Shown piece after piece: positions 34,580 to 43,078 of a stretch of DNA of 64,000 nucleotides. This DNA comes from Bacteroidaceae bacterium (GTDB lineage: Bacteria; Bacteroidota; Bacteroidia; Bacteroidales; Bacteroidaceae), in the NCBI GenBank assembly GCA_017445925.1, contig JAFSRW010000063.1:1-64000 (forward strand), written 5' to 3'. The translations under genes and the position numbers were made by a program. The notes below the pieces were generated by a model. That model was given only the letters and a program-made list of their open reading frames with translations, was not told the DNA's origin and did no database searches. Each line of letters starts with the position of its first letter. Position 1 is the stretch's first letter.

Positions 34580-34747
34580 ATGATGAAGAAGCTGTTTTTT
34601 CTTATTCTTTGCTGTTTCGCGGGTTACGTGAGCAGCGAGGCACAATTGTCTACGGCTACAGCCTGGGGTGACCAGGGTGATGGAACCTATGTGAATCCTG
34701 TACTAAATGCCGAAGCTTTAAACTTTTCCTCCTTTGTTGCATCTTAA
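34580..34747 (+). pseudogene. remnant of a GH43 gene (N-terminus only)
   Basis: A 55-codon reading frame begins with a signal peptide (KLFFLILCCFAGYVSSEAQ) and continues TATAWGDQGDGTYVNPVLNA, the characteristic start of a GH43 xylosidase just before the DYSDPD catalytic motif. The match stops there, and an unrelated tail ends at TAA. It therefore looks like the stump left by a deletion. It lies just after the tandem structured repeats, whose promoter points at it, and before the GH20 gene. Confidence 0.7.
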
Positions 34748-34785
34748 TATTAGTTTGTTTATTCATAAATAATGTAGAGGTAATA

Positions 34786-36327
34786 ATGAAGATTCTTAAT
34801 CATTGGATATTGCTGGCGGTATTGTGTTTCATGGTACTTCAGGCAGAAGCACAGCCCCAAACAACAGATTTGATTCCGGCTCCAGTAGAGTATACGGTAC
34901 GCTCTGGAAGTGTTTCTTCCGACAAGATGGCCAACTTGCACCAGAAAGTGCGTATTTCGACAAAGGCTCTCCTCCGCCACCTGGAAGGCAGGAAACTGAC
35001 AGATTGGCAGTTGAAGTCGGCCTATTGGCTGGAAATTGGGAAGAAGGGTGTGAAGATAGAGGCAGCCGACGAGGAAGGCGTCTTTTATGCCCGTCAGACG
35101 CTCAAGATGATGGCTTCCTTAGACAATTCGGTAAGCTGCTGCACCATCCTTGACTGGCCACGTTTCCGCTACAGGGGCGTGATGCTCGACGAGAGCCGCC
35201 ATTTCCAAGGTAAGGACTTTGTGAAGAAGCAGTTGGAGATGATGGCCCTCCTGAAGATGAACCGCTTCCATTTCCATCTGGTGGATAATCCCGGCTGGCG
35301 TGTGCAGATTGATGCTTATCCCAGGCTCACCAAACTAACGGCTTGGCGTCCTCAGGCTTTTTTCTGGGATTGGGAAAAGAATGCGATAGGTGGCCCTTTC
35401 GTGGAAGAGGGAACGCCTGAGGCTTACGGAGGATACTATACCAAACAGGATATTGCCGATATCCTCGCCTTTGCCGACGAGCGGCATATTGAGGTGATTC
35501 CTGAAATCGAGATGCCCGGGCATAACTACGAGACTCGTGCCGCTTATCCCGAACTGGCTTGCAGTCTGCCGAATGGTGGCAAAGACCCTTGGGAACTGTG
35601 TCCTGGAAAGGAGAGCACCTTCGAGTTCTTGGAAAAGGTGTTGCTGGAGGTTTTTGATATGTTTCCCTCGCAATACATTCATATTGGTGGGGATGAAGCT
35701 CGCAAGAACAACTGGAAGATTTGTCCGGACTGTCAAGCTCGGATGAAGGCCGAGGGACTGAAGAGCGTGGAAGAACTTCAGAGTTATATGATTAAGCGGA
35801 TGGAACGTTTTGCCCATGAACACGGCAAGCGCATCATCGGTTGGGACGAAATCCTGCAGGGAGGATTGGCTCCGGATGCCACTGTGATGTCTTGGCACGG
35901 AGTGGAAGCTGGTAAGCAGGCTGTCCGGGAAGGTCATGATGTGATTTTTACACCCACGCATTACTATTACCTGGACTATCACCAAGACCCTGCTCAGTTC
36001 CGACCAGTGGGACGTCTTGTATCTCTGGAGAAAGTCTATTCCTTCGAACCAATGGCAGAGGGCATTTCCGAGGCAAATGCCCATCATGTCTTAGGCGTGC
36101 AGGGCAACCTGTGGACTGAGCATGTTCAAGATGCATGGCATGCCGAGATGATGCTCTATCCCCGTGTTTTCGCTATTGCCGAAACGGGCTGGAGTCCAGC
36201 TGAAAAGAAAGACTGGACAGACTTCGAGCTAAGAGCCTCTCTCTTGTCGGCTATCGCTCGCAAATGGGGATACACCGTGTACCCCGCAAAAACAATTAAT
36301 AATGAACAATTAATAATGAATGAATAA
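34786..36327 (+). CDS. GH20 beta-N-acetylhexosaminidase
   Basis: A secreted 513-aa family 20 hexosaminidase that removes terminal GlcNAc or GalNAc by substrate-assisted catalysis. After a signal peptide (LLAVLCFMVLQAEA) comes an N-terminal GH20b-like domain, then the barrel beginning RYRGVMLDESRHF. The catalytic Asp-Glu pair is in HIGGDEA (about residues 303-304), and conserved GWDEILQGG and GVQGNLWTE follow. Its C-terminal tail TINNEQLIMNE is encoded by a heptad tract, which also provides the stop. Confidence 0.95.
   Translation: MKILNHWILLAVLCFMVLQAEAQPQTTDLIPAPVEYTVRSGSVSSDKMANLHQKVRISTKALLRHLEGRKLTDWQLKSAYWLEIGKKGVKIEAADEEGVFYARQTLKMMASLDNSVSCCTILDWPRFRYRGVMLDESRHFQGKDFVKKQLEMMALLKMNRFHFHLVDNPGWRVQIDAYPRLTKLTAWRPQAFFWDWEKNAIGGPFVEEGTPEAYGGYYTKQDIADILAFADERHIEVIPEIEMPGHNYETRAAYPELACSLPNGGKDPWELCPGKESTFEFLEKVLLEVFDMFPSQYIHIGGDEARKNNWKICPDCQARMKAEGLKSVEELQSYMIKRMERFAHEHGKRIIGWDEILQGGLAPDATVMSWHGVEAGKQAVREGHDVIFTPTHYYYLDYHQDPAQFRPVGRLVSLEKVYSFEPMAEGISEANAHHVLGVQGNLWTEHVQDAWHAEMMLYPRVFAIAETGWSPAEKKDWTDFELRASLLSAIARKWGYTVYPAKTINNEQLIMNE
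36292..36326. repeat. 7-bp words at the GH20 3' end
   Basis: ACAATTA and ATAATGA units alternate with exact 7-bp spacing and overlap the stop codon (36325-36327). The next gene starts 2 bp later. Confidence 0.85.
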
Positions 36328-36329
36328 CA

Positions 36330-37232
36330 ATGAAAAAAACATTCTTTATCATCATGATGAGCATGGCTCCATTTGCTATGGCTCAGACAGGCTCCCAGAA
36401 GGAGACGATACGTCAGCGAGTTATCGAAAATGGTGGGACAGGCGCATACAAAGCAGTAATGACGGAGGATTTGTCGCTGCCCGAGCACACCATCCTTGCA
36501 CCACAGGACCTTTCATCGTTTGGTACAAAAAAGAAGTTACCCGTTTTGGTATGGGGCAATGGTGCCTGTGCCAACTCGCCGTGGGAACACGTGAATTTTC
36601 TTAACGAGATAGCCTCTCATGGCTACATAGTGCTTGCCACAGGTATCATCCCCATGGATGATCAACCCTACCAAGGACCCATGTCGCGTACTGACCAGCA
36701 GATAGAGAGTATCGACTGGATTATTGCGCAGAATGCCGATCCTGCTTCCCCTTACTATCAGAAGATTGATGTTGCCAACATCTGTCTGGCTGGTATGTCG
36801 TGTGGCGGATTGCAGTCGCTCTTCAACTGTGCCGATCCACGCATCAAGGCCCTGATGATTTGTAACAGCGGACTGTTCATCGACAGTAGCATCGCGATGC
36901 CCAATATGCCCATGCCAAAGAAGGATAAACTGAAGGATATCCATACGCCAGTAATCTACATCCTCGGAGGCAAAGAAGATATCGCCTATGTGAATGGTAT
37001 GGACGACTTCCACCGCATTCAGCATGTGCCAGCTTGCGCTGCCAATTTTCCCGTAGGTCATGGCGGCACCTATCGTCAACCCCATGGTGGCGAGTTCTCG
37101 GTAGTCGCTCTGGCTTGGCTCGACTGGCAATTGAAGAAGAATCGCGAAGCTGCCAAGATGTTCGTCGGCAAGAAAAATCTGCTCTCGCAGCGCAAGGAGT
37201 GGACGTTAGAGAAGAATAAGAAAATGAAGTAA
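36330..37232 (+). CDS. secreted alpha/beta hydrolase
   Basis: A 300-aa hydrolase with a signal peptide (FFIIMMSMAPFAMAQ) and an alpha/beta fold of the esterase or dienelactone-hydrolase kind. The nucleophile elbow is GMSCGG (Ser near residue 157), the oxyanion segment is VLVWGNGACANSPWEHVNFL, an acid is likely in YILGGKEDIAY, and the His is in PVGHGGTYRQPHGGE. Placed between GH20 and GH127, it may remove acyl groups from plant or host glycans; that is inferred from context. Confidence 0.8.
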   Translation: MKKTFFIIMMSMAPFAMAQTGSQKETIRQRVIENGGTGAYKAVMTEDLSLPEHTILAPQDLSSFGTKKKLPVLVWGNGACANSPWEHVNFLNEIASHGYIVLATGIIPMDDQPYQGPMSRTDQQIESIDWIIAQNADPASPYYQKIDVANICLAGMSCGGLQSLFNCADPRIKALMICNSGLFIDSSIAMPNMPMPKKDKLKDIHTPVIYILGGKEDIAYVNGMDDFHRIQHVPACAANFPVGHGGTYRQPHGGEFSVVALAWLDWQLKKNREAAKMFVGKKNLLSQRKEWTLEKNKKMK

Positions 37233-37253
37233 AAACCATATCACTCGAACAAT

Positions 37254-37622
37254 ATGAAACGAATCATCTATAGCATTTGCGTGTTGCTTACGGCGCTGAC
37301 GAGCACCGCATCAGCTATAGATGTTCATTATATTGATAAGGTGGAGGAGGTCAACGTAGAGGTACCAGTAGGCAATGCGCCAAGGTTGCCTTACCAGTTA
37401 TGGGTGACATACTCCGACGGAAAGGGTGAGTACCGACAGGTGAAATGGCTCAACGCATCGGAGGCTTCGGAAAAAGCCGAGGCTAATCCGGACATCAACC
37501 CCGTGGGTACTATATATAAGGTTTATGGCTTCATCATAGGCGACAATAGCACACCTAACGGTTATCCTGTATCGGCTGACGTAAAAGTTGTGGATTCAAG
37601 TTTCAAGATTCAAACATACTGA
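37254..37622 (+). CDS. N-terminal fragment of frameshifted GH127 gene
   Basis: A 122-codon frame with a signal peptide (YSICVLLTALTSTASA) and a small Ig-like domain (RLPYQLWVTYSDGKGEYRQV, resembling Big_4), ending at TGA inside a 7-bp tract. The rest of the protein continues in another frame (37634 onward). Together they make one GH127 protein of about 990 aa. A gain of one 7-bp unit would join the two frames without a stop. Confidence 0.8.
   Translation: MKRIIYSICVLLTALTSTASAIDVHYIDKVEEVNVEVPVGNAPRLPYQLWVTYSDGKGEYRQVKWLNASEASEKAEANPDINPVGTIYKVYGFIIGDNSTPNGYPVSADVKVVDSSFKIQTY
37594..37614. repeat. 7-bp words at the GH127 frameshift
   Basis: Three units (ATTCAAG, TTTCAAG, ATTCAAA). The upstream frame stops 6 bp later, while the downstream frame is open through the tract. 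Adding one ATTCAAG gives the continuous reading FKIQDSNILKAEPLPL. Confidence 0.85.
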
Positions 37623-37633
37623 AGGCTGAGCCT

Positions 37634-40243
37634 TTGCCTCTGAATCAGGTAAGCATCGATGGTGACAACCGCTTGACATGGAACCGCGATCTCGACATTG
37701 ACCATCTGCTCACGCTGCCCGTAAAACAGCAACTGTATAATTATCGCGATACTTATGGTCTTTCTACTGAAGGGTATCCAGAAGCTGACGGATGGGACTC
37801 GCCTACCACAAAGCTCAAAGGGCACGGCTCAGGGCACTACATGTCGGCCTTGGCATTTGCTTTCGCCAGTTGTCAGGATGCCGCAAAGAAGGCTGCTCTG
37901 CGCCAGAACATCAAGGAAATGGTGGACGGACTGCGAGAGTGTCAGGAGCGTACATATGTCTGGAACGAGGAATTGGGGCGCTATTGGGAAGCACGCGACT
38001 TTGCTCCCGAAGAGGAACTGAAGCAGATGCAAGGCACATGGGCTGATTTTGATAAATACAAAAAGGAATACCAGAAATATGGTTACGGTTACCTGAATGC
38101 CATTCCTGCCCAGCACTGTGTACTGATTGAAATGTATCGGGCTTACAACAACGAGAGTTGGGTGTGGGCACCTTATTATTCCGTTCACAAGCAACTGGCT
38201 GGACTCATAGACATTGCCACCTATATCGATGACAAAGAGATTGCCGACAAGGCGTTGCTCATTGCTAAGGATATGGGCCTATGGGTATGGAACCGACTGC
38301 ACTACCGCACCTACGTCAAGAGCGACGGCCCACAGAATGAACGTCGTTCCCATCCGGGCAATCGCTACGAAATGTGGAATATGTACATTGCCGGTGAGGT
38401 AGGGGGGATGGCAGAGTCTTTGGCGCGTCTGTCGGAGATGACAGACAATGCAGAGGATAAAGCACATCTCCTTGAGGCCGCCACCTATTTCGATAGTCCG
38501 GCATTCTTCGATCCTCTGTCTAAGAACATTGACGCCATCCGTACACGTCACGCCAACCAGCACATACCTATGGTGACAGGGGCGCTGCGTGTCTATCGCG
38601 GCAACAATAATCCGTATTATTACAACCTTGCCCAGAACTTCTGGACGATGATTCAGGGTCGTTACCGCTATGCTATGGGCGGCGTGGGTAATGGCGAGAT
38701 GTTCCGTCAGCCCTATTCGCAGATTACCTCCATGCTTCCTGAGCCTACCCTTAACGAGACGTGCTGCGCCTATAACCTGGCAAAGCTCACGAAAGACCTT
38801 AATTGCTTTAATCCCGACGATGCCCGATATATGGACTACTACGAGCGTGTGCTTTACAACCAGATTATCGGCTCCGTGAATCCACGAAAGTATCAGACTG
38901 TCTATCAGTATGCTGTGGGATTAAATGCCTCCAAACCTTGGGGCAACGAGACACCTCAGTCCACCTGCTGCGGTGGCACAGGAACTGAAAACCACGTAAA
39001 GTACCAGGAGGCAACATACTTTGTCAGTTCCCCCTCTATGGGAGGGGGCCAGGGGGAGGCTTGTCTATGGATCGCCCTCTATATGCCCACCACTGCCTAC
39101 TGGGCACAACAAGGCGTTATCATCAAACAAGAATGCCAATGGCCTGCAGAGCGCTCCATCATACGGATTATACCTAATTCAAGTTCCAAGTTTGCCACTT
39201 CGTTCTCGCTTTTAGCTCGCGACCCCTTCGGCGTTCAGGTTTCAAGTTCCAAGAACCATAATTCTCAATTGTCAATTGTCAATTGTCAATTTTCAATTAA
39301 ATTCCGCGTTCCCTATTGGGCTACAGAAGGGTTTGATATCAAGCTGAACGGCAAGAGCATCGCCCGCCATTATCAGCCCTCCAGCTATGTGGAGATTCCT
39401 CCACGGAAATGGAGCGAGAAAGACGTGGTGGAGGTCGTTATGCCGTTTATCAGGCATATCGACTATGGTCCCGACAAATTGGAAGGCCATTGGGTAGGTG
39501 CCTTTATGCGTGGACCGCTTGTAATGGCTGCCACAGGCATTAGTACGTGGGACGAAGCCACCGTAGATGCAGACCACGATCTAAGCTCTTTCATCCCCGA
39601 CTACGATGGCGACCAGCACCTGACTCACTACTTCCGTTTACGCGATGATTCGCTTTCGGTTCATAATGAACAATTAAGAATTAACAATGAACAATTAAAC
39701 GATTCTCAACTTTCAACTCTCCAAGAACTTCTTCTCATTGCTAAAAGCCGTGCCGATGAGCAACAGGCGTGGGAGGCACTTGCTGTGAAGGTGCCGGAAT
39801 ATGCTCCTTGGGCTAAACATGGCTATGCCCGTATGATTGAACAGTTGAAAAAGGCACAGTCTATTATGGGTGCCCCCAAAGACAAGTATAGTCAGGAGGA
39901 GATAGACAATGTCGTCGATGCACTGAACGCCGTTATCAACACCATGCGCCCAGGCAATCTGGCTGAAGTGGAGGATTTAGAAGAATTGAAACAACTCGTT
40001 GATAAAGCCAAGAGCCAACTTAAGATTCAAGTTTCAGGTTTCAAGATTCAAGATTCTCAAGTATCAACTCGTCAACTAAAAACCAACTCTCAACTCAGCA
40101 CTCCCCCAAAGGAAAGGATGGAGGGGGCTTCTCAACTTTCCACAGCAATAGATTACGCCAACATGGTGATACGCTACGTCACAGACGGCAGTGGTACTTA
40201 CGACATGATTGAACGTGCCACCAAACAACTGAAAGAATTATAG
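37634..40243 (+). CDS. GH127 beta-L-arabinofuranosidase-like, main part
   Basis: The catalytic portion of a GH127-type enzyme, which removes beta-L-arabinofuranose from plant cell-wall glycans. The zinc-binding and nucleophile cysteines are visible in LNETCCAYNLAKL (about residue 376) and STCCGGTGTENH (about 442 and 443), matching the Glu-Cys-Cys-Cys site. The first good codon is a TTG; the frame is open further upstream, so this part lost its start by a frameshift within the 37594 tract. Five in-frame repeat insertions are seen, at 39030, 39260, 39665, 40022 and 40101. A helical tail follows (LVDKAKSQLKI). Likely a pseudogene or a phase-variable gene. Confidence 0.85.
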   Translation: MPLNQVSIDGDNRLTWNRDLDIDHLLTLPVKQQLYNYRDTYGLSTEGYPEADGWDSPTTKLKGHGSGHYMSALAFAFASCQDAAKKAALRQNIKEMVDGLRECQERTYVWNEELGRYWEARDFAPEEELKQMQGTWADFDKYKKEYQKYGYGYLNAIPAQHCVLIEMYRAYNNESWVWAPYYSVHKQLAGLIDIATYIDDKEIADKALLIAKDMGLWVWNRLHYRTYVKSDGPQNERRSHPGNRYEMWNMYIAGEVGGMAESLARLSEMTDNAEDKAHLLEAATYFDSPAFFDPLSKNIDAIRTRHANQHIPMVTGALRVYRGNNNPYYYNLAQNFWTMIQGRYRYAMGGVGNGEMFRQPYSQITSMLPEPTLNETCCAYNLAKLTKDLNCFNPDDARYMDYYERVLYNQIIGSVNPRKYQTVYQYAVGLNASKPWGNETPQSTCCGGTGTENHVKYQEATYFVSSPSMGGGQGEACLWIALYMPTTAYWAQQGVIIKQECQWPAERSIIRIIPNSSSKFATSFSLLARDPFGVQVSSSKNHNSQLSIVNCQFSIKFRVPYWATEGFDIKLNGKSIARHYQPSSYVEIPPRKWSEKDVVEVVMPFIRHIDYGPDKLEGHWVGAFMRGPLVMAATGISTWDEATVDADHDLSSFIPDYDGDQHLTHYFRLRDDSLSVHNEQLRINNEQLNDSQLSTLQELLLIAKSRADEQQAWEALAVKVPEYAPWAKHGYARMIEQLKKAQSIMGAPKDKYSQEEIDNVVDALNAVINTMRPGNLAEVEDLEELKQLVDKAKSQLKIQVSGFKIQDSQVSTRQLKTNSQLSTPPKERMEGASQLSTAIDYANMVIRYVTDGSGTYDMIERATKQLKEL
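39030..39062. repeat. in-frame G/C-rich palindrome in GH127
   Basis: CCCCCTCTATGGGAGGGGG (39030-39048) followed by CCAGGGGGAGGCTT. It encodes SPSMGGGQGEA next to the zinc-site segment and belongs to the family seen at 46714. Confidence 0.75.
39260..39301. repeat. in-frame 7-bp words in GH127 (AATTGTC)
   Basis: Six units of 7 bp (AATTCTC, three AATTGTC, AATTTTC, AATTAAA) encode NSQLSIVNCQFSIK between two conserved parts of the enzyme. Confidence 0.85.
39665..39720. repeat. in-frame 7-bp words in GH127 (AATGAAC)
   Basis: Eight consecutive 7-bp units (AATGAAC, AATTAAG, AATTAAC, AATGAAC, AATTAAA, CGATTCT, CAACTTT, CAACTCT) encode NEQLRINNEQLNDSQLSTL. The word changes along the tract but the spacing stays 7. 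Confidence 0.85.
40022..40130. repeat. in-frame words and G/C-rich segment near GH127 C-terminus
   Basis: Five 7-bp AAGATTC-type units, then TCAAGTA, TCAACTC and TCAACTA words (40022-40100). A CTCCCCC...GGAGGGGGC segment follows (40101-40130). All are translated in frame (for example FKIQDSQVSTRQ). The TCAACTCGTCAACT word matches the rpsB leader repeat. Confidence 0.8.
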
Positions 40244-40254
40244 ATGTAGACTTT

Positions 40255-40905
40255 TTATTTCGCCAGTTCCTTTTCGATGCTCTCCTCCATTTCCTTCGGT
40301 TCGGTAGTAGGCTCAAAGCGGCAGACTACTTTACCCTTGCGACTGATAAGGAATTTGGTGAAATTCCATTTGATATCGGGCTTTGAGGCATAGTCGGGAT
40401 CGGCTTTGGTGAACATTTCGTCGAGGATTTTCGTGAGTTTATGTTCAGGATTGAAACCAGCGAAACCTGCCTGACTCTTCAACCATTGATAGATGGGATG
40501 GGCACCTTCGCCGTTGACTTCTGTCTTCGACATCAGTGGGAATGTGACACCGTGGTTCAGACGACAGAACTCCTCTATCTCCTCATTTGTTCCTGGTTCC
40601 TGATGCCCAAACTGGTCACAGGGGAAGCCGATAATCACGAGCCCCTGATCCTTGTACTTCTGGTAGAGGGCTTCCAAACCGTCGTACTGAGGAGTAAAAC
40701 CACACTTTGAGGCGGTGTTGACAATAAGCAGAACCTTGCCTTTGTAATCGGCGAAGTTCACTTCTTTTCCCTTGTTTGAGAGGGCTGTGAAATCATAAAT
40801 TGTATTCATAACGTTTGTTTTACTTTTGCATGACAGCACAAAAATTGCAACCGCTGCCATAATTAATAAATGTGTAAAGGTAAAGAATGATTTAACGTAT
40901 TTCAT
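40255..40905 (-). CDS. glutathione peroxidase family lipoprotein
   Basis: A thiol peroxidase of the GPx family that reduces peroxides, probably with thioredoxin in bacteria. Catalytic motifs: [19 protein letters not shown] with the peroxidatic Cys, [12 protein letters not shown] with a likely resolving Cys, and WNFTKFLIS. The N-terminal [13 protein letters not shown] is a lipoprotein signal with a Cys near residue 26, so it is exported. If an internal ATG (near [10 protein letters not shown]) were used it would be cytoplasmic. Confidence 0.93.
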   Translation of the reverse strand: MKYVKSFFTFTHLLIMAAVAIFVLSCKSKTNVMNTIYDFTALSNKGKEVNFADYKGKVLLIVNTASKCGFTPQYDGLEALYQKYKDQGLVIIGFPCDQFGHQEPGTNEEIEEFCRLNHGVTFPLMSKTEVNGEGAHPIYQWLKSQAGFAGFNPEHKLTKILDEMFTKADPDYASKPDIKWNFTKFLISRKGKVVCRFEPTTEPKEMEESIEKELAK

Positions 40906-40938
40906 GGAAATAATGATTGGTTTTGGTTATATTGAGTG

Positions 40939-40946
40939 CAAATATA
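40939..40946 (-). promoter_or_regulatory. candidate -7 box of the peroxidase gene
   Basis: On the minus strand TATATTTG fits TAnnTTTG and lies 34 bp before the start codon. No good -33 box at 19 nt was found. Confidence 0.45.
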
Positions 40947-40996
40947 AGCATTTTCTGTTAATCACCTAACATTCTGCCCACAAAAACAAGGAAATT

Positions 40997-41089
40997 CGTA
41001 ATTTTGAGGCTTCGCCTCGATAATACTCTCGCTCGGGAGTAAAAATAAATCCATTTATTTTGTATTCCGCTCGCTTAATCGTATTTTTG
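40997..41089 (+). repeat. structured promoter-bearing repeat, copy 4
   Basis: The unit starts with TCGTAATTTTG (-7-like box 40999-41006). It then has hairpins GAGGC/GCCTC (41006-41018), ACTCTC/GGGAGT (41025-41040) and AAAATAAAT/ATTTATTTT (41042-41061), followed by TTTG (41059-41062), 19 nt and TATTTTTG (41082-41089). The last box lies 22 bp ahead of the reductase start codon and is its likely promoter. Confidence 0.8.
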
Positions 41090-41111
41090 CACCGCAATAA
41101 CAAATAAGTAT

Positions 41112-43064
41112 ATGATGACAAATAACAAATATCCAAATCTCACAAGTCCCATTCAGCTGGGCAAGGTGACTTTCCGTAACCGTATCTTCTCTGCACCGAT
41201 GGGTGCGACAGATATTACTGCAGACTGCTGTCCAGGCCCCCGCACCCAAGGGTTCTATGAACTTCGTGCCAAGGGCGGTGCAGCAGCCGTGACCGTCAGC
41301 GAACTCGTGGTTCATCCTGAAACCGATGGCAGCCACATGCTGCATCTCGACCTGGAGACGGTCGGTTGTCTGGCTGCCCACACCTTCGTGGCTGATGCCA
41401 TCCGCAGGCATGGGGCTGTGCCCAGCATCGAACTGTCACACTCGGGCCAATATGCAGGCACCTATATGTCTGACAAGAACAAGAAGGCGAGCCTGAACCA
41501 ATGGGGACCAAGCGATGGCACACGTCCTGATGGCCGTCCTGTAAAGGCGCTTTCTAAGGAACAGATTGCCGATATCGTGAAGGCATACGGTGAGAAGGCT
41601 GCACTTTGTAAGCGTGCAGGCTATGAAATGATTATGGTGCATGCGGGTCACGGCTGGCTCTTGCATCAGTTCCTTTCGCCCTATCTGAATCATCGTACCG
41701 ACGAGTACGGCGGTTCACTGGAGAACCGCATCCGCATTGTCCGTGAGGTATTGGCCTCAGTACGCAATACCGTAGGACCAGGCTTCCCTATCGAGGTGCG
41801 TCTCAGCGGCAGCGAACTGTTTGATGGCGGCTATGGCATTGAGGACGGTATCAAAATTGCGCAGGCCGTCGAGGAGTATGTCGATTTGATTCACGTTTCA
41901 GCCGGTTCCTATCAGTTCGGCTTCTTCAATACCACCCCCCCGATGTTCGATGAGCACGGCGTGAACGTATGGTTAGCTGCTGAGATTAAGAAGCATGTGA
42001 AGAAGCCTGTGGCTACGATTGGTGCGCTGAGCGATCCTGAGCAGATGGAGCGTATCATCGCTGAGGGAAAGGCCGATGTGGTGTATATGGCCCGTCAGTT
42101 GTTAGCCGATCCGTTCCATCCGCAGAAGGTGATGGCTGGCCAGGAAGACCGTATCGTGAAGTGTTTGCGTTGTTACACCTGTATGGCGGAACGCCCAGTC
42201 ACCTTCACCCGCCGTTGTGCCGTCAATCCGTTGATTGGTCGTGAGATTGAGGGTATGGAGGTGTTGCCTGCCCGACAGAGTAAGAAGGTGATGGTGGTGG
42301 GTGCTGGTGTTGCCGGACTCAAGGCTGCCATTACGGCTGCCCAGCGCGGTCATCAGGTCATTCTCTGCGAGAAGACAGACAAGGTGGGTGGTATCCTGAA
42401 GTCGGAACAGGCTCTCCCGTTCAAGTATGAGATGTATGAGCTGGGTGTTGTCTTGGAACGTCAGGCCAAGGATGAGGGTGTGGAGATTCGTCTGAACACC
42501 ACCGTTACGCCTGAGTATGTGGCCCAGGAGGGCGTAGATGCGCTCATTCTGGCTGTTGGTTCCACACCGCTCGTTCCGCCCATCCCAGGCATCGATTCTG
42601 ACAATGTGATCATCGTCAACGAATATTATCTGAATAAGGATAAGGTAGCCGATAGCGTGGTTGTGCTTGGCGGCGGTCTGGCAGGCTGCGAGTGTGCCAT
42701 CCACCTGGGTATGGAAGGCAAGAAGGTGGAACTGGTTGAGATGCGCGACACCCTGGCTGCCGACTGCAACATCCGCCAGCGCCCCATCCTGATGCGTAAG
42801 GTGGCTGAGTTCTCTACGGCCCATACCGATTATGTTGGTCAGAAAATTACTGCCGATGGTGTCATCTGCAAGGATAAGGACGGTAATGAGGTGCTTGTTC
42901 CTGGCAAGACCGTCATCTGCGCTCTTGGCCAGCGTGCCAACCGTGCCGATGTGGATGCCCTTCGTGGATGTGCCCCGTTTGTCCGCGAGGTAGGCGATTG
43001 CGTCCGTCCTGCCAACATCACCAAGGCCATCTACGAAGCCTACCACGCAGCGATGGATATTTAA
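41112..43064 (+). CDS. old-yellow-enzyme-type NADH:flavin oxidoreductase
   Basis: A 650-aa flavoprotein of the 2,4-dienoyl-CoA reductase/2-enoate reductase family. Residues ~1-340 form the FMN-binding TIM barrel (HAGHGWLLHQFLSPYLNHR, DEYGGSLENR). A C-x2-C-x2-C-x11-C cluster (CLRCYTC then RRC) around residue 350 should bind a 4Fe-4S centre. Residues ~390-650 are a FAD/NAD(P) module (VVGAGVAGLKAAITAAQRG, VVLGGGLAGCECAIHL). It reduces activated C=C bonds in the cytoplasm; the substrate is unknown. Driven by the structured repeat promoter. The binding-protein gene follows in 14 bp. Confidence 0.93.
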   Translation: MMTNNKYPNLTSPIQLGKVTFRNRIFSAPMGATDITADCCPGPRTQGFYELRAKGGAAAVTVSELVVHPETDGSHMLHLDLETVGCLAAHTFVADAIRRHGAVPSIELSHSGQYAGTYMSDKNKKASLNQWGPSDGTRPDGRPVKALSKEQIADIVKAYGEKAALCKRAGYEMIMVHAGHGWLLHQFLSPYLNHRTDEYGGSLENRIRIVREVLASVRNTVGPGFPIEVRLSGSELFDGGYGIEDGIKIAQAVEEYVDLIHVSAGSYQFGFFNTTPPMFDEHGVNVWLAAEIKKHVKKPVATIGALSDPEQMERIIAEGKADVVYMARQLLADPFHPQKVMAGQEDRIVKCLRCYTCMAERPVTFTRRCAVNPLIGREIEGMEVLPARQSKKVMVVGAGVAGLKAAITAAQRGHQVILCEKTDKVGGILKSEQALPFKYEMYELGVVLERQAKDEGVEIRLNTTVTPEYVAQEGVDALILAVGSTPLVPPIPGIDSDNVIIVNEYYLNKDKVADSVVVLGGGLAGCECAIHLGMEGKKVELVEMRDTLAADCNIRQRPILMRKVAEFSTAHTDYVGQKITADGVICKDKDGNEVLVPGKTVICALGQRANRADVDALRGCAPFVREVGDCVRPANITKAIYEAYHAAMDI

Positions 43065-43078
43065 GATTCAAGATACCA

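Noticed and set aside
34342..34671. An open frame of 109 codons with two copies of a Ser/Phe/Lys-rich phrase (SYFRSEKKRKTSFSFAFLSL).
   Set aside because: It is the translation of the two tandem 86-bp structured repeats and runs out of frame over the GH43 remnant; the DNA structure explains it fully.
42968..43078. Long N-terminal extension of the binding protein overlapping the reductase gene.
   Set aside because: The extension is the reductase sequence in another frame; the ATG at 43079 gives a signal segment.
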